NCBI GenBank assembly: GCA_027186245.1
Contig: CP114492.1
Coordinates: forward strand, 9,948,501-10,012,500
Source: Coriaria nepalensis
Taxonomy: Eukaryota; Streptophyta; Magnoliopsida; Cucurbitales; Coriariaceae
Reading direction: 5' to 3'
DNA: 64,000 bases
Shown here: piece after piece, positions 19,402-30,200 of the stretch
Position numbering within the stretch: position 1 is the first letter of the stretch
How the letters are laid out: the number at the start of each line of letters is the position of its first letter
Made by a program: the position numbers and the translations under genes
The notes under the pieces: model-generated
Databases searched by the model: none
Told to the model about the DNA's origin: nothing
Seen by the model: the letters and a program-made list of their open reading frames with translations, nothing else

Positions 19402-19878
19402 ATGAACCAGAACGATGCCTTTCAGAAAGACAAGCATGATGTTGATGAACCGAAGTTTTTCATCAACAACCATCTAGACATTCTCGTCGAGATCCTTAAG
19501 CGACTCGACGGCTCGTCTCTAGGCGTCTCCGCCTGCGTCTGCCGCCTATGGTGCACGGTCGCTCGGAATGATTCGGTGTGGGAGCATCTATGCTTCCGCC
19601 ACGTGTCCTCTCCGTCGACGTCGTTGAATGTTCGTCCGGTGGTGATGGCTTTAGGAGGTTACAAGAAACTGTACATGGTGTGTCTCCGACGGATGCTGAG
19701 TCGACTCGGTGAGTCGAACCTGGTTAGGCGGGTCTGGACTCGGGATTTGGTCCATCTATCGCTCTCTCTCTTCTCCGTTGATTACTATGAGCGGGTTAAC
19801 GGAAACGGAAGTCCGAGAATCGGCGGTGATGCGTCTCCATCGTCGCTCATGTTCCTCTGCAAGCCCGTGAACGTTTGA
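19402..19878 (+). CDS. SNE: F-box protein of the SLY1/GID2 family, SNEEZY-like
   Basis: An intronless gene of 158 residues. The F-box (about residues 22-65) includes LDILVEILKRLDGSSLGVSA and CVCRLWCTVARNDSVWEHLC. Then come RPVVMALGGYKKLYMVCL (the GGF/VALGG-type block of SLY1/SNE) and the C-terminal LSLSLFSVDYYERV (the LSL block). In this family the F-box binds ASK/Skp1 in an SCF E3 ligase and the C-terminal blocks bind DELLA repressors, promoting their breakdown in gibberellin signalling. Length and intact GGY and LSL blocks fit SNE better than SLY1. It is most likely functional; DELLA binding is inferred from the family. Confidence 0.82.
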   Translation: MNQNDAFQKDKHDVDEPKFFINNHLDILVEILKRLDGSSLGVSACVCRLWCTVARNDSVWEHLCFRHVSSPSTSLNVRPVVMALGGYKKLYMVCLRRMLSRLGESNLVRRVWTRDLVHLSLSLFSVDYYERVNGNGSPRIGGDASPSSLMFLCKPVNV

Positions 19879-20790
19879 TTTGCTTACTCTTTGACTTAAG
19901 AGAAAGAAAGCATCTGATCATAGCCGTAGATTTGGCGGTAACACCATAAGAGACCGTTCCTAATTTCTTCGTTTTAGTACTGTCATTAATTAGTTATATA
20001 CATCTATTAATATTTAACAAATAATAATATTTATTTATTCCTTTATATTTTTCTCTCTACTATAATTATTAGTTATTGATTTTGACTTTGATTTTTATTA
20101 TTGTTATTATATGGTGAATCTCAAATTTAGTTATGGGCCAAGAAAACAAGGCTGGCCCAAGTAGGTGGTCCAATAAGTATTAAGATGACACATAGGCACA
20201 TGGGCCCAATTACTTATAATTGAGTTTTTGGATCTGTCAAAGTGAAGCAAAAGAGTGGAAGAGTAAGGTCAAAGCAAAGGTCAAGAGTAAAGTGTGACAA
20301 AATACATAAAACTAAAAGCTTTACTCTACTTATAATATATAGTATTTGATTAAATTATGTATAATGTAAAGACAAATGGAATGCACTACTACACTAAAGT
20401 ACTACTAAACCATGTTATATATTTGATTGGATGGCTAATGGACCATCCAACACATGTTCCAAATATTACATATATTTATGTCCCACATAATGTTACTTAA
20501 AAAGTTGTTTCGAAATTGGAATATGATCTTTTTCTTACCAATTATAAAGAGATTATTCATCGCATAAACTTTCTAGCACTAAGTTTGTTTTAGCTCATTT
20601 TAAATCAATATTAATTTTTTTTTGTTCGTTTTCGATTTTTTTTTTTGTTTAGAGATGTTCGTATTAGTTTGAAATATCTTAATTATTAATTATTTTATAT
20701 CCGTATAATCTTACCGAACAAAAATAAGCATTAGTTAATGAATTTAAATATTAATATATTTGTTTTAAGTTTGAAAAAATCAGCCTTATA

Positions 20791-20826
<36 letters not shown>

Positions 20827-20950
20827 AAAAGAAAAAAAAAACGAATAAAAAAAAAAGTGAAATTAACATTATTAATTATTGCCAGTAATACACTACGGCG
20901 CAGCTTAGCACATTCCTGTTATTAAATACTAATAAACACCGTTTACTTCC
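19879..20950. other. AT-rich intergenic region
   Basis: No gene was seen. It contains a gggccca-type motif near 20203, an (AT)n run at about 20797-20820 and several A/T homopolymers. DNA after about 20950 becomes the promoter and 5' UTR of the J-domain gene. Confidence 0.5.
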
Positions 20951-21912
20951 AGCTGAAAAATTATTTTCCTCTTTATTATTTTCCACTAATTTTCCCAGGT
21001 GAAATATCCAATCACCGATCGACGACGGAGCTCCTCCATTTCTCGCCGACGATTAGCCGGAACAGGAAAGATTCGACCCCGAATATCGGCCACTGTAACT
21101 GGATTCGCATGCTTCCTCAACCTCCGACTCTCTAATTAGCATCATTTTGTGCTCCTCCACTTGGGTTAGGGTAATAAACAAATGGGACTAGATTTAGGTT
21201 TTCGAGAGTGAGTGAGTACTTTTTTTTTTTTAAGTACAGTGAAATTTGCTATCGGCTGGAGCTTGATTTGTTTTTTTTTTGCTCGAGCTTTGAAGTACAC
21301 GTGTTGATCTGAAGTCGTCTTCACGGGCATTTGAAGCTTGCTCTGATTTCAGTAAGTGTTTTTTGTTTTTTTTTTCTTAATGCACTTTATTAGTAGCCGT
21401 GCATTTGATTTTAATGGAAGTATGAGTTTTTAGAGTTTTTATTTCCTGATCTTTTTCGATCTTCGTGTAGTTACTTTTTTCGTGAGAATTTGTTTCCGAT
21501 TTGAAAATTTTTAGCTGACTTTTGTGTTCTCTAACTGTGTTTTTCTTCGAAACGTTTTGATTTACGGGTAGGATGTTTGGTTTCTGAGAAAAGTTAAGAA
21601 CTTTAAAGAAAATCGAGTGGGAAAGCGTTGCATTTATGGTCTGTGATTTCTGCGAAAATGAAAACAGTACAGTTTAGGAAAGCAGTTATTTTCGTGCTGT
21701 TCTATTCTAGCTGTTTAATCATTGACAGATGTGGCTTGATCCAAAATAATGGTAGATCGATCTTCATGAGAAGCTAAGTCATAATTCATCATTTTGCAGA
21801 ATTGGAGATGTGGTCATACTTAAATAATGTGGCTTCGAGCACTATTGAGCACATCAGGCTGGTCTTAAATTTTGGCTACGGGTGTTTGGTTTTGAACTGA
21901 TTTGAATTCTAC
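20951..21912 (+). promoter_or_regulatory. Promoter and intron-containing 5' UTR of the J-domain gene
   Basis: A CG- and CT-rich 5' UTR-like block at about 20995-21180 is followed by T-rich intron-like DNA. A strong acceptor (ttttgcag) ends at 21799, shortly before the ATG at 21913. At least one 5' UTR intron is likely, but its donor is not fixed. Confidence 0.45.
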
Positions 21913-24012
21913 ATGGAAGCAAACAAAGAGGAAGCGCTCAAGGCAAAAGAGATTGCTGAGAAGCGATTTTCCCAGAGGGACTTCATGGGTGCCAAGAATT
22001 ATGCATTGAAGGCGAAAAATTTGTATCCAGGGCTCGAGGGTACAGCTCAAATGTTGGCTACATTTGACGTTTATATTGCTTCTGAGACTAAATCTCATGG
22101 TGAGATCGATTATTACTCTGTTCTTGGATTGAAGCCATCTGCAAGTAAAGAGGCGGTGAAGAAACAGTACAGAAAGATGGCCGTGTTGCTCCACCCTGAT
22201 AAAAACAAGACTGTTGGCGCAGATGGGGCATTCAAATTGGTCTCTGAAGCGTGGACTTTACTGTCCGATAATGGTAAACGAAGCACTTATGATCATAAGA
22301 GAACTACACAATTGGCTCCTGGTGTTAATCAGACTAGCTACTGTTCCAATCCTTCGACTCCTCATGCTGTACTTGACACATTCTGGACTGTTTGTACTTC
22401 CTGTAAAGTTCAGTATGAGTATCTAAGGAAGTATGTGAACAAGAGGCTTTCATGTAAGAACTGTCGTGGTACCTTCATCGCCATAGAAACTGGGTTAGCA
22501 CCTGTGAATGGTTCTTTCCCTTATTATCCTCAGCCATTTGTACCTGGTAATGGATATGGAGGCCATGGGTGTGATGGGGTTACCTATATCCCAACAGATG
22601 CAGCTTATTATACAGGAAATGGGGTCTCAACGTTTCATTCTGGTCATGGGTATGACAATGTTTCAAATTTGTCTTTTCAGTGGAGCTCGATTTCTGGAGC
22701 TTCTTCTGGAACTGTTCAAACCAATGGGCCTCAGGGATTTGGAAGTACTTCTTATCAAGTAAATGGAAACGTTTCTAGAGCAGGAATGGAGGTTAAATCA
22801 AGAACCAATGGAAAACGTGCCATGAAGAATAATGTGGCTAATAATAATTCAGGCACACCCTCTAGCTGTAATGATATTCCTGGTTCTGAGGATCATAGAC
22901 TTGAGAGGAAGAAGAAGAAGAGGATAGTTGTAGGAACCACTTTTAGAAATGGCAATGAAGAAAAAGAAGCTAGACAACCTTCAGAAGTAAGTTTGGCAAA
23001 TGGAAATGCAAGTGTGGATCAAGATCATAAAAATTCAAAACCTGCTGAGTTTCTCACCAGACAGAACTCTAATGCTCCTTTATTTGATGCAAGAAAGTTG
23101 TTGATTGAGATGGCAAGGACTGAAATTCGTAAGAAACTGGAAGAGATGAAGATGGCTTCTGCCACTGCTACTGTTGCTGTCAATAAGTGCCCAAAACCAG
23201 AGGGTTTAGTTAATAAAGTTCGAAAGGTAAGACAAGCCCCTAAAAAAACTGATTCTGGTATATCTGGTCAGCTGTTAGAGCCAAAAAGTGCTGGACCAAT
23301 GTCAATAAATGTACCTGACCCTGACTTCCATGATTTCGACAAAGATAGATTAGAAGAATGCTTTAAACCGAAGCAAATATGGGCTCTATACGATGAAGAG
23401 GATGGTATGCCTCGCTTGTATTGTCTGATCCGTGAGGTCATCTCAGTTAGACCATTTCAAATTCTCATCACTTTCTTGGGTTCAAAGACCGACACTGAAT
23501 TCGGGTCTGTAAATTGGTTGGATTGTGGATTTACAAAATCCTGTGGAAAATTCCGAGCAATGAACTCTGATGTTTTTTATGAAGCTAACATTTTCTCTCA
23601 TGTCCTTAGCCGGGAGAAGACTGGAAGGGGAGGTTGTGTGCAGATATACCCGAAAAAAGGAGACATTTGGGCTGTCTACAGGAACTGGTCGCCAGATTGG
23701 AATCGATCAACGCCAGATGAAGTGAGGCACCAGTATGAAATGGTGGAGGTTCTGGACGATTACTCTGAAGAGCTTGGTGTATGTGTCACCCCCCTTGTGA
23801 AATTGGCTGGATTTAAGACAGTTTATCAAAGTGATTCAAACCAGGGTGCAGTTAGATGGATTCCTAGGAGGGAAATGTTACGGTTCTCGCACCAGGTTCC
23901 ATCTTATTCACTCAAAGGAGAAGCCACTGACCTGCCGGATAAGTCTTGGGATCTCGACCCGGCTGCAACTCCAGACGAATTGCTTCACACTGTAAAAGAA
24001 ACGGAGGATTGA
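21913..24012 (+). CDS. J-domain protein with DUF3444 (class C DNAJ)
   Basis: A single coding exon of 699 residues. The N-terminal helix region KAKEIAEKRFSQRDFMGAKN is typical of this plant family. The J domain (about residues 66-130) has HPD at 94-96. A zinc-ribbon-like pair follows (CTSCK ... CKNCRGTF, about residues 157-186). A low-complexity Gly/Ser/Asn linker, a basic KKKKR patch (about 333-338, a possible nuclear signal) and the C-terminal DUF3444 domain (about 470-680, from DFHDFDKDRLEECFKPKQIW) complete it. J domains stimulate Hsp70 ATPase activity; the role of DUF3444 is not known. The first in-frame ATG after the acceptor at 21799 is used. Confidence 0.92.
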   Translation: MEANKEEALKAKEIAEKRFSQRDFMGAKNYALKAKNLYPGLEGTAQMLATFDVYIASETKSHGEIDYYSVLGLKPSASKEAVKKQYRKMAVLLHPDKNKTVGADGAFKLVSEAWTLLSDNGKRSTYDHKRTTQLAPGVNQTSYCSNPSTPHAVLDTFWTVCTSCKVQYEYLRKYVNKRLSCKNCRGTFIAIETGLAPVNGSFPYYPQPFVPGNGYGGHGCDGVTYIPTDAAYYTGNGVSTFHSGHGYDNVSNLSFQWSSISGASSGTVQTNGPQGFGSTSYQVNGNVSRAGMEVKSRTNGKRAMKNNVANNNSGTPSSCNDIPGSEDHRLERKKKKRIVVGTTFRNGNEEKEARQPSEVSLANGNASVDQDHKNSKPAEFLTRQNSNAPLFDARKLLIEMARTEIRKKLEEMKMASATATVAVNKCPKPEGLVNKVRKVRQAPKKTDSGISGQLLEPKSAGPMSINVPDPDFHDFDKDRLEECFKPKQIWALYDEEDGMPRLYCLIREVISVRPFQILITFLGSKTDTEFGSVNWLDCGFTKSCGKFRAMNSDVFYEANIFSHVLSREKTGRGGCVQIYPKKGDIWAVYRNWSPDWNRSTPDEVRHQYEMVEVLDDYSEELGVCVTPLVKLAGFKTVYQSDSNQGAVRWIPRREMLRFSHQVPSYSLKGEATDLPDKSWDLDPAATPDELLHTVKETED

Positions 24013-24461
24013 TAGGAGAAAAAGGCGAAAATGAGCAGCAAAGCAGATATTGGTTGGATTCGTTAGACCAATTATAGGCTTCTAACTGTACAAATATGTG
24101 AAAACAGTTTGGCTAGGTGCCAAGGCAACAAAAGATTAACTCCGTGATTGTAGTTGGTGCAATTTCCCACAAATTAGGTTCTGTCAAAGACTTTCAAATT
24201 TATTGACTGTTTTGTTTTACAGAAAAATGGACAATGTCCTCCATTGCTATACCTCGTTCTCATATATATCCTCAGCTGTATTTTGTGTTGTTGAACTGGA
24301 TTTCCTGCCAAGCAAGTATGTGTTTGATCCCCTATCAACAAAAATATTGTTACCGTGACCAAGTAAAAGAAAATATAGAAATAACAAATGTATACACTCA
24401 AACGACGCCGTTTCTTAAAAGATGAACAAGCTAAAAACGACACGTCGGAGCTGAGCATAAA
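24013..24461. other. 3' flank of the J-domain gene
   Basis: This is presumed to be 3' UTR followed by the upstream region of the next gene. An AACGACGCCGTTT near-palindrome at about 24401-24413 resembles a motif common in plant proximal promoters. No coding sequence was seen. Confidence 0.4.
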
Positions 24462-25845
24462 ATGCACGACAAGCCAAGTGAAGAAAATAATCGACAAGTG
24501 GGAAAGAAAGGAGCAAATGCAACCGACAGCAGCGATCAAGCTCATTTTATTTTGGCCAGGGATTCTCTTTTCTGGCACAAAGTTGCGGCAGTTTCTGGTA
24601 TTGAAATCTTTACTCTTTCTAGTTTCTACTGCACGTATTCGTTTTCATTCTTCTTCCTCTGTTTAAGCTTTTTTTTTTTTTAGTTTGTTAATGGTGAGAT
24701 TTACAAATAACTGAGATTTTGATGGTGATCTGTATGGCCTGCAAAATCAGGGGTAGCAGCTCTTGGGTTGGGCACATATGGCGCTCATGTTTTCAAGCCC
24801 GAAAACCCAGTTTACAAAGAGGTTCCTTTCTCTCTCTCTTTCCCTCATTTACCCCCATTTCAATTTCCCTCTTCCAGAGTCCCATTCTTCACACCTCATT
24901 GCCTTAATTGATTTCCAATCCTTAATTTTGTCAGGGTAGGTTTGGCAAACAGCATCTCTATACCATTTAGTTCACACAGCAGCTCTGTGCCCTAACATTG
25001 TGAGCTCTCTTTCCCTTCAATTTATACTTTTGCAAAGTGCTGAAAGCCATCGGTATTTATGTTTAATCCAGTTTTTAAAATTATTCAGTTCATGGTCAAG
25101 TGAAAATAATCTCTCTGTTTCTCGGGTTTATGTTGATCAAGTCCGTTTCCTTTTTCTTTGTATGTTACAGTTTGGAGCCCTTTTGACTGCTGGAATTATT
25201 GCATTTTCCGGAACGTAAGGCCTCTTTTCTAACTTCTTCATATATCTTTGCAAATAGCCTAACCATATGAGAAGTCCGTGTCCGTAACATTTTACCAAGC
25301 AAACCGTAGTCTTGATTTGTCATACATAGGCTTAGAATGTGATGAAATCGAATATTAACTGGTTTACGCCGTTAAATTTCACCGGTGAAGTATATGAAAG
25401 TAGGGAAGGCACATGAGTTTCTTCACCACCAAGCCTTTGTTGGATTTTGACATTAGTAGTGCTTGTGCCTTCTGGACTAGCAGAATTGCTGTACCATGAG
25501 AAAGAAATTATAAATAACAAATCAAACCACTTTTCTTCGGCATAAGATGGCGTTTCAATTTGCATATGGTAAAGGAAAACAATATTAGATAACTATTGAA
25601 TTCAAGTATTATTTAAAGGTGAATTGAAAGAGATGTTGGCATATCTGCAGGAGGTCGGCTCGGGTACCTGCGTACTCATGCCTGCACATTAAGACTGTCT
25701 GATCAGCATCGGACGGTCCACAGTTATGCAGGCACGCGTAGGTATGAGGTGTGCAGGCACCCCAGCCAAAGACGGCAAATACTCGACCCTAGTTCCCTCC
25801 GGCAGCTTCACATTCATTGGCGCTCGGGCAAGCCTCCTTTTCTAA
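24462..25845 (+). pseudogene. TMEM256/DUF423 membrane protein gene, damaged, with hairpin insertion
   Basis: Four exons join in phase to a DUF423 protein: 24558-24597 (SLFWHKVAAVSG), 24751-24821 (VAALGLGTYGAHVFKP), 24940-24999 (VWQTASLYHLVHTAAL) and 25171-25214 (LLTAGIIAFSGT). The family start codon before DSLFWHK is AGG at 24558, although an in-frame ATG at 24462 could add 32 residues. The last exon keeps DGKYSTL and ends FIGARASLLF with stop at 25843-25845. It carries unusual changes (VPSGS for APFGG) and has lost the CYTVAFLE block, replaced by a palindromic element. An AG at 25747-25748 inside that element would restore phase. It is a probable pseudogene or a rebuilt gene; the family's function is unknown. 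Confidence 0.65.
25663..25761. mobile_element. Palindromic (hairpin) element, MITE-like
   Basis: The left arm ggtacctgcgtactcatgcc pairs imperfectly with the right arm ending ggtatgaggtgtgcaggcacc. Between them a second palindrome, gactgtctgat ... atcggacggtc, is centred on gatcagcatc. The whole is about 99 bp. Nested inverted repeats of this kind are typical of small non-autonomous DNA elements. It sits against the last exon of the DUF423 gene. Confidence 0.65.
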
Positions 25846-26062
25846 CTGGTATCTGTACAAAAACAGTGTGTCTAACTGGATTTTCGAGTTTGGAAATGTT
25901 TTTCAACAAAATTCATAGCTCGAATCAATTATGCTGTAAAGTTTATGTAATCACGTCCAGAATGGTGCCACTGCTCAATGTTTCCATTAGATAAAAAGTT
26001 ACCATGTAATTTTTCTTCATATCATGGTGCATAATAGCTACCTATACTGCTGTACTCTGTGT
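25846..26062. other. Short intergenic stretch
   Basis: DNA between the damaged DUF423 gene and the hAT element. No gene was seen. Confidence 0.4.
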
Positions 26063-26731
26063 TAGAGGTGTCAAAATGGGCCGGGTTTTTTAGTCATGCC
26101 TGTAGCCCGGGGGAAAACCTTGACATAAGCCCGGCCCAACCCGTTTTTATCTGGGCTGGGCCTGACTCGGTTGGGCCCTGCCCAGCAGGGCCCTCTCTGA
26201 AGAAAAAAAAAATTTTTTTTTCTTAAATTTATTTTTATTTTACCCTCTCATAAAAATAATTTTTTAATTTTCTCCCTAAATTTTTCCTATAAATACTCAC
26301 TCTTTCATTTTAATTTTTCCTCACATTTTCTCAAACACTCTCTCTCAATCTCTTACCTAATTTTCTAATAGTCTAATTTATAATTAATATTCATTCTTCT
26401 ATAATCTTTTGTTTTCTTATTATTAATCTCAATTTTTTATTTTTATTCCCAAATAATCTCTTTTATTTTAATAATAATTTATTATGAATATTTTATTTAA
26501 AAAGGGTCGGGCTTATTTTAGGCCCGGTAAGGCGATCGAACCCGGCCTATTTTAAGCCTGGATGGACTCGAGATAAACTCAAAAAGCTTTCCGAACTGGG
26601 CTCGGATATATTTTTTCAAAATGGGCCAAGCCCAATCCAACCTATTTTTTTTCCGAGCCTGATCTTAAATAGTAAAAAGCCTTTAAAAATCCGGACCAAC
26701 CTAAGCGGGACGGTCTATTTTGACATCTCTA
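26063..26731. mobile_element. Non-autonomous hAT-type DNA transposon (669 bp)
   Basis: The termini tagaggtgtcaaaatgg (26063) and the reverse complement of ctattttgacatctcta (ending 26731) form terminal inverted repeats of the hAT kind. Sub-terminal DNA on both sides is rich in GGCCC/GGGCC and AAGCC motifs typical of these elements. The middle has a tataaatactc promoter-like box near 26290 and a CT-rich leader, but no transposase. I read it as a deletion derivative keeping the transposase promoter. An 8-bp target duplication is not clear (ctctgtgt against cttgttgc). Confidence 0.75.
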
Positions 26732-27263
26732 CTTGTTGCCTTTTCATAAGAGCTGCATAAATCGGTTTTGTTGCTGACCACTCTCATTCATAACCGCACG
26801 TAGCTAACCGGATATAGAGTTGATGTGACAGTTGATATAACATGTAAGCATAATGTAAGCGGTTATAATCGATCGGTCTAACGTATTTATCAAACGCTTA
26901 TCGAATGAATAGGCCTTATTGATGTTACGTCTAAGCCCATCGGCCCATTATGGATTCATTGTTTACTAAATCAAAATTACCAAAAAACCCAAAAAAGAAA
27001 GGCCCAAGAAGGTTTCGGGAAAGAAGGAGATGTCTGCGAGTCGGTCCAGGTAAATCCTCATCCTGAAGAAGAAAAAAACATTGATCGATCAAACAAACTA
27101 CAAGAACGAAATTTGAACAAAGTTAACTTTAAAAAGTTGTTTTTGTTGATGTTGTTCTGCCTTCTGTCGAGACGTGAATAGAAAGAATTGCGATTTTCAA
27201 TCTCTGCAGTCGTCAGGGGGCGGGATCGATCGATCTGAAACATCACAAAGTTGGTGAGATCAA
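26732..27263. promoter_or_regulatory. Upstream region and 5' UTR of VPS11
   Basis: Non-coding DNA between the hAT element and VPS11. Two ggccca motifs near 26940 and 27000 resemble the telo/site II-type GGCCCA boxes of plant housekeeping promoters. 27030-27263 is presumably 5' UTR, possibly with an intron. No TATA box is obvious. Confidence 0.45.
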
Positions 27264-30200
27264 ATGTATCAGTGGAGGAAATTCGAGTTCTTTGAGGAGA
27301 AATTCGCGGGAAAGTGCACGATTCCTGAGGAGTTATGCGAGAAGAAGATCGAGTGTTGCTCGAGCGGAAGAGGGAAGGTCGTGATCGGGTGTGACGACGG
27401 CTCTGTGAACCTGCTCGATCGTGGACTCAAGTTTAATTATGGCTTCCAAGCTCATTCCTCCTCAGTACTCTTTCTTCAGCAGCTCAAGGTTCCTTTCTTA
27501 TCATTTTTTTTTCATTTACTTTTTATTGGATTTTGCTTGGAGGGTAGCTCAAAAGGTTTCATTTTGAGATCCTTCATCATCGAAGGAATGACCTTTTGAA
27601 TCAAAAGGCTGATAATGTAGATAACTTTCATTCTCTCTGTGCATTTTATAACTGCGAGCTAAAATTCAAATCTTATAAGGTGAATCTAAATCCGAATGGG
27701 TATATGTAACTGTGTTCTTTGTCTCGTTAGATACTTGATGCCGTTGATACTGATAAGAATTTTTGCGAATTTATGTTTTCATATATGAATCAGCAACGCA
27801 ACTTTCTGGTAACTGTTGGAAAAGAAGAGCAAATAGCTCCACCACAATCTGCTACGTGCCTGAAAGTGTTCGACCTTGATAGGATACAGCCAGAGGGCAC
27901 AAGTGCCATCAGTCCTGATTGTATCGGAATACTCCGGATTTTCACCAATCAATTTCCTGAGGCAAAGGTAGTCCCTTTTTCTTCTTATTGGTAGCATCTA
28001 TCTGATTTCCTGTTTCTTTTTCATTATCATGAACTAGAGTCTTATAAATGCGCTACTGCAGATTACCTCGTTTCTAGTTATAGAAGAAGCTCCACCAATT
28101 CTGCTTATAGCTATTGGATTAGATAATGGTTGTATATACTGCATCAAAGGTGATATTGCTCGAGAGCGTATCACACGTTTCAAGCTTCAAATTGATAGTT
28201 CAGACAAGAATCAGTCTTCTGTTACTGGGCTAGAGTTTAGAGTGGATGGTCAAGCCCTTCAGTTATTTGCTGTTACTCCTTCTTCAGTTAGTTTGTTCGG
28301 TTTGCGAAGTCAACCACCAAAGCGGCAAACTTTGGATCATATTGGGTGCAACGTCAACAGTGTTACAATGAGTGATCATTCGGTATAAATTCCTAAATAC
28401 CCTTCATTTTTCACATTTCTATGTCACGGTGAATATAAAATTTATGTTCTCTAAAAAAATTAATTTTTGATGGTTTTTTGGATTAGGAGCTGATAATTGG
28501 TAGACCAGAGGCTGTTTATTTCTATGAAGTTGATGGGCGTGGTCCTTGCTGGGCTTTTGAAGGAGAGAAAAGGTTTGTAGGGTGGTTCAGAGGATACCTT
28601 CTTTGTGTGATTGCAGATCAAAGAAATGCAAAGAATACTTTCAACATATATGACTTGAAAAACCGACTAATTGCCCATAGTTTGGTGGTTAAGGAAGTTT
28701 CCCACATGCTTTGCGAATGGGGTAATATTATACTTATAATGTCGGACCAATCAGCTTTGTGTATTGGTGAGAAGGATATGGAAAGCAAATTAGATATGCT
28801 CTTTAAGAAAAACCTATATACCGTGGCCATCAACCTTGTTCAAAGCCAACAAGCCGATGCTGCCGCTACTGCAGAAGTGTTAAGAAAGTATGGGGATCAT
28901 TTATATGGAAAGCAAGACTATGATGAGGCTATGGCTCAATACATTCACACAATTGGTCATCTCGAGCCTTCTTATGTGATACAGAAGTTTCTAGATGCGC
29001 AAAGAATCTACAACCTTACAAATTACTTGGAAAATTTGCACAAGAAGGGACTTGCTTCTAAAGACCATACTACTCTGCTACTAAATTGCTACACCAAATT
29101 GAAAGATGTTGAAAAGTTGAATATATTTATTAAGAGTGAAGATGGGATTGGAGAGCATAAGTTTGATGTGGAGACTGCAATCAAGGTTTGTCGAGCTGCT
29201 AATTACCATGAACATGCAATGTATGTTGCTAAAAAGGCTGGGAGACATGAATGGTACTTAAAGATTTTACTTGAAGATCTTGGTAGATATGAAGAGACAT
29301 TGCATTATATCTCGAGCCTTGAACCGAGCCAGGCTGGTGTGACGGTTAAAGAGTATGGTAAGATTCTTATAGAACATAAGCCATTGGAAACAATTGAGAT
29401 ACTGATGAAGATTTGTACGGAGGATGGGGAATCTTCAAAGGGACAGGGTTCAAAAGATATGTACTTATCTATGTTGCCATCTCCTGTTGATTTCCTTAAC
29501 ATTTTCATTCACCACCCAGAATCTCTTATGGAATTTCTAGAAAGATATACAGATAAAGTGAAAGATTCACCAGCTCAAGTAGAAATTCACAACACCCTCT
29601 TGGAATTGTACTTGGCTAATGACTTGAATTTCCCATCAATATCACAATCTAGCCATAGGGGAGATATTGGTCTTAGACAATCCACATCAGCAACAAAGTC
29701 AAGAGCTGAATCTAATGGGAAGTCGGTTGTTGATATGAAAGATTCAACCGTGGACCAGGACCAAATTGAAAGGAGGCAAAAGGGATTACAGTTGCTAAAG
29801 AATGCTTGGCCAGCTGAGTTGGAGCATCCACTATATGATGTTGATCTTGCTATAATTCTCTGTGAAATGAATGCATTTAAGGAAGGACTTCTTTATTTAT
29901 ATGAAAAGATGAAGCTTTATAAAGAGGTGATAGCCTGCTATATCCAGACGCATGACCATGAGGGGTTGATTGCATGCTGCAAAAGATTGGGGGATTCAGG
30001 TAAGGGAGGGGATCCAACTCTTTGGGCAGATTTGCTGAAGTACTTTGGCGAACTTGGAGAAGATTGCTCCAAAGAAGTGAAGGAAGTCTTAACCTATATT
30101 GAAAGGGATGACATCTTGCCTCCTATTATAGTTCTCCAAACACTTTCAAGAAATCCTTGTCTCGCACTTTCCGTCATTAAGGACTATATTGCCCGAAAGC

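Noticed and set aside
19107..19403. 98-codon minus-strand open frame upstream of the F-box gene
   Set aside because: It reads through the CT-rich promoter patch and gives Glu/Arg and Phe runs from simple repeats. No homologue is suggested.
24174..24578. 134-codon minus-strand open frame with hydrophobic stretches
   Set aside because: It overlaps the first DUF423 exon and upstream region in antisense. The plus-strand exons have splice sites and family motifs.
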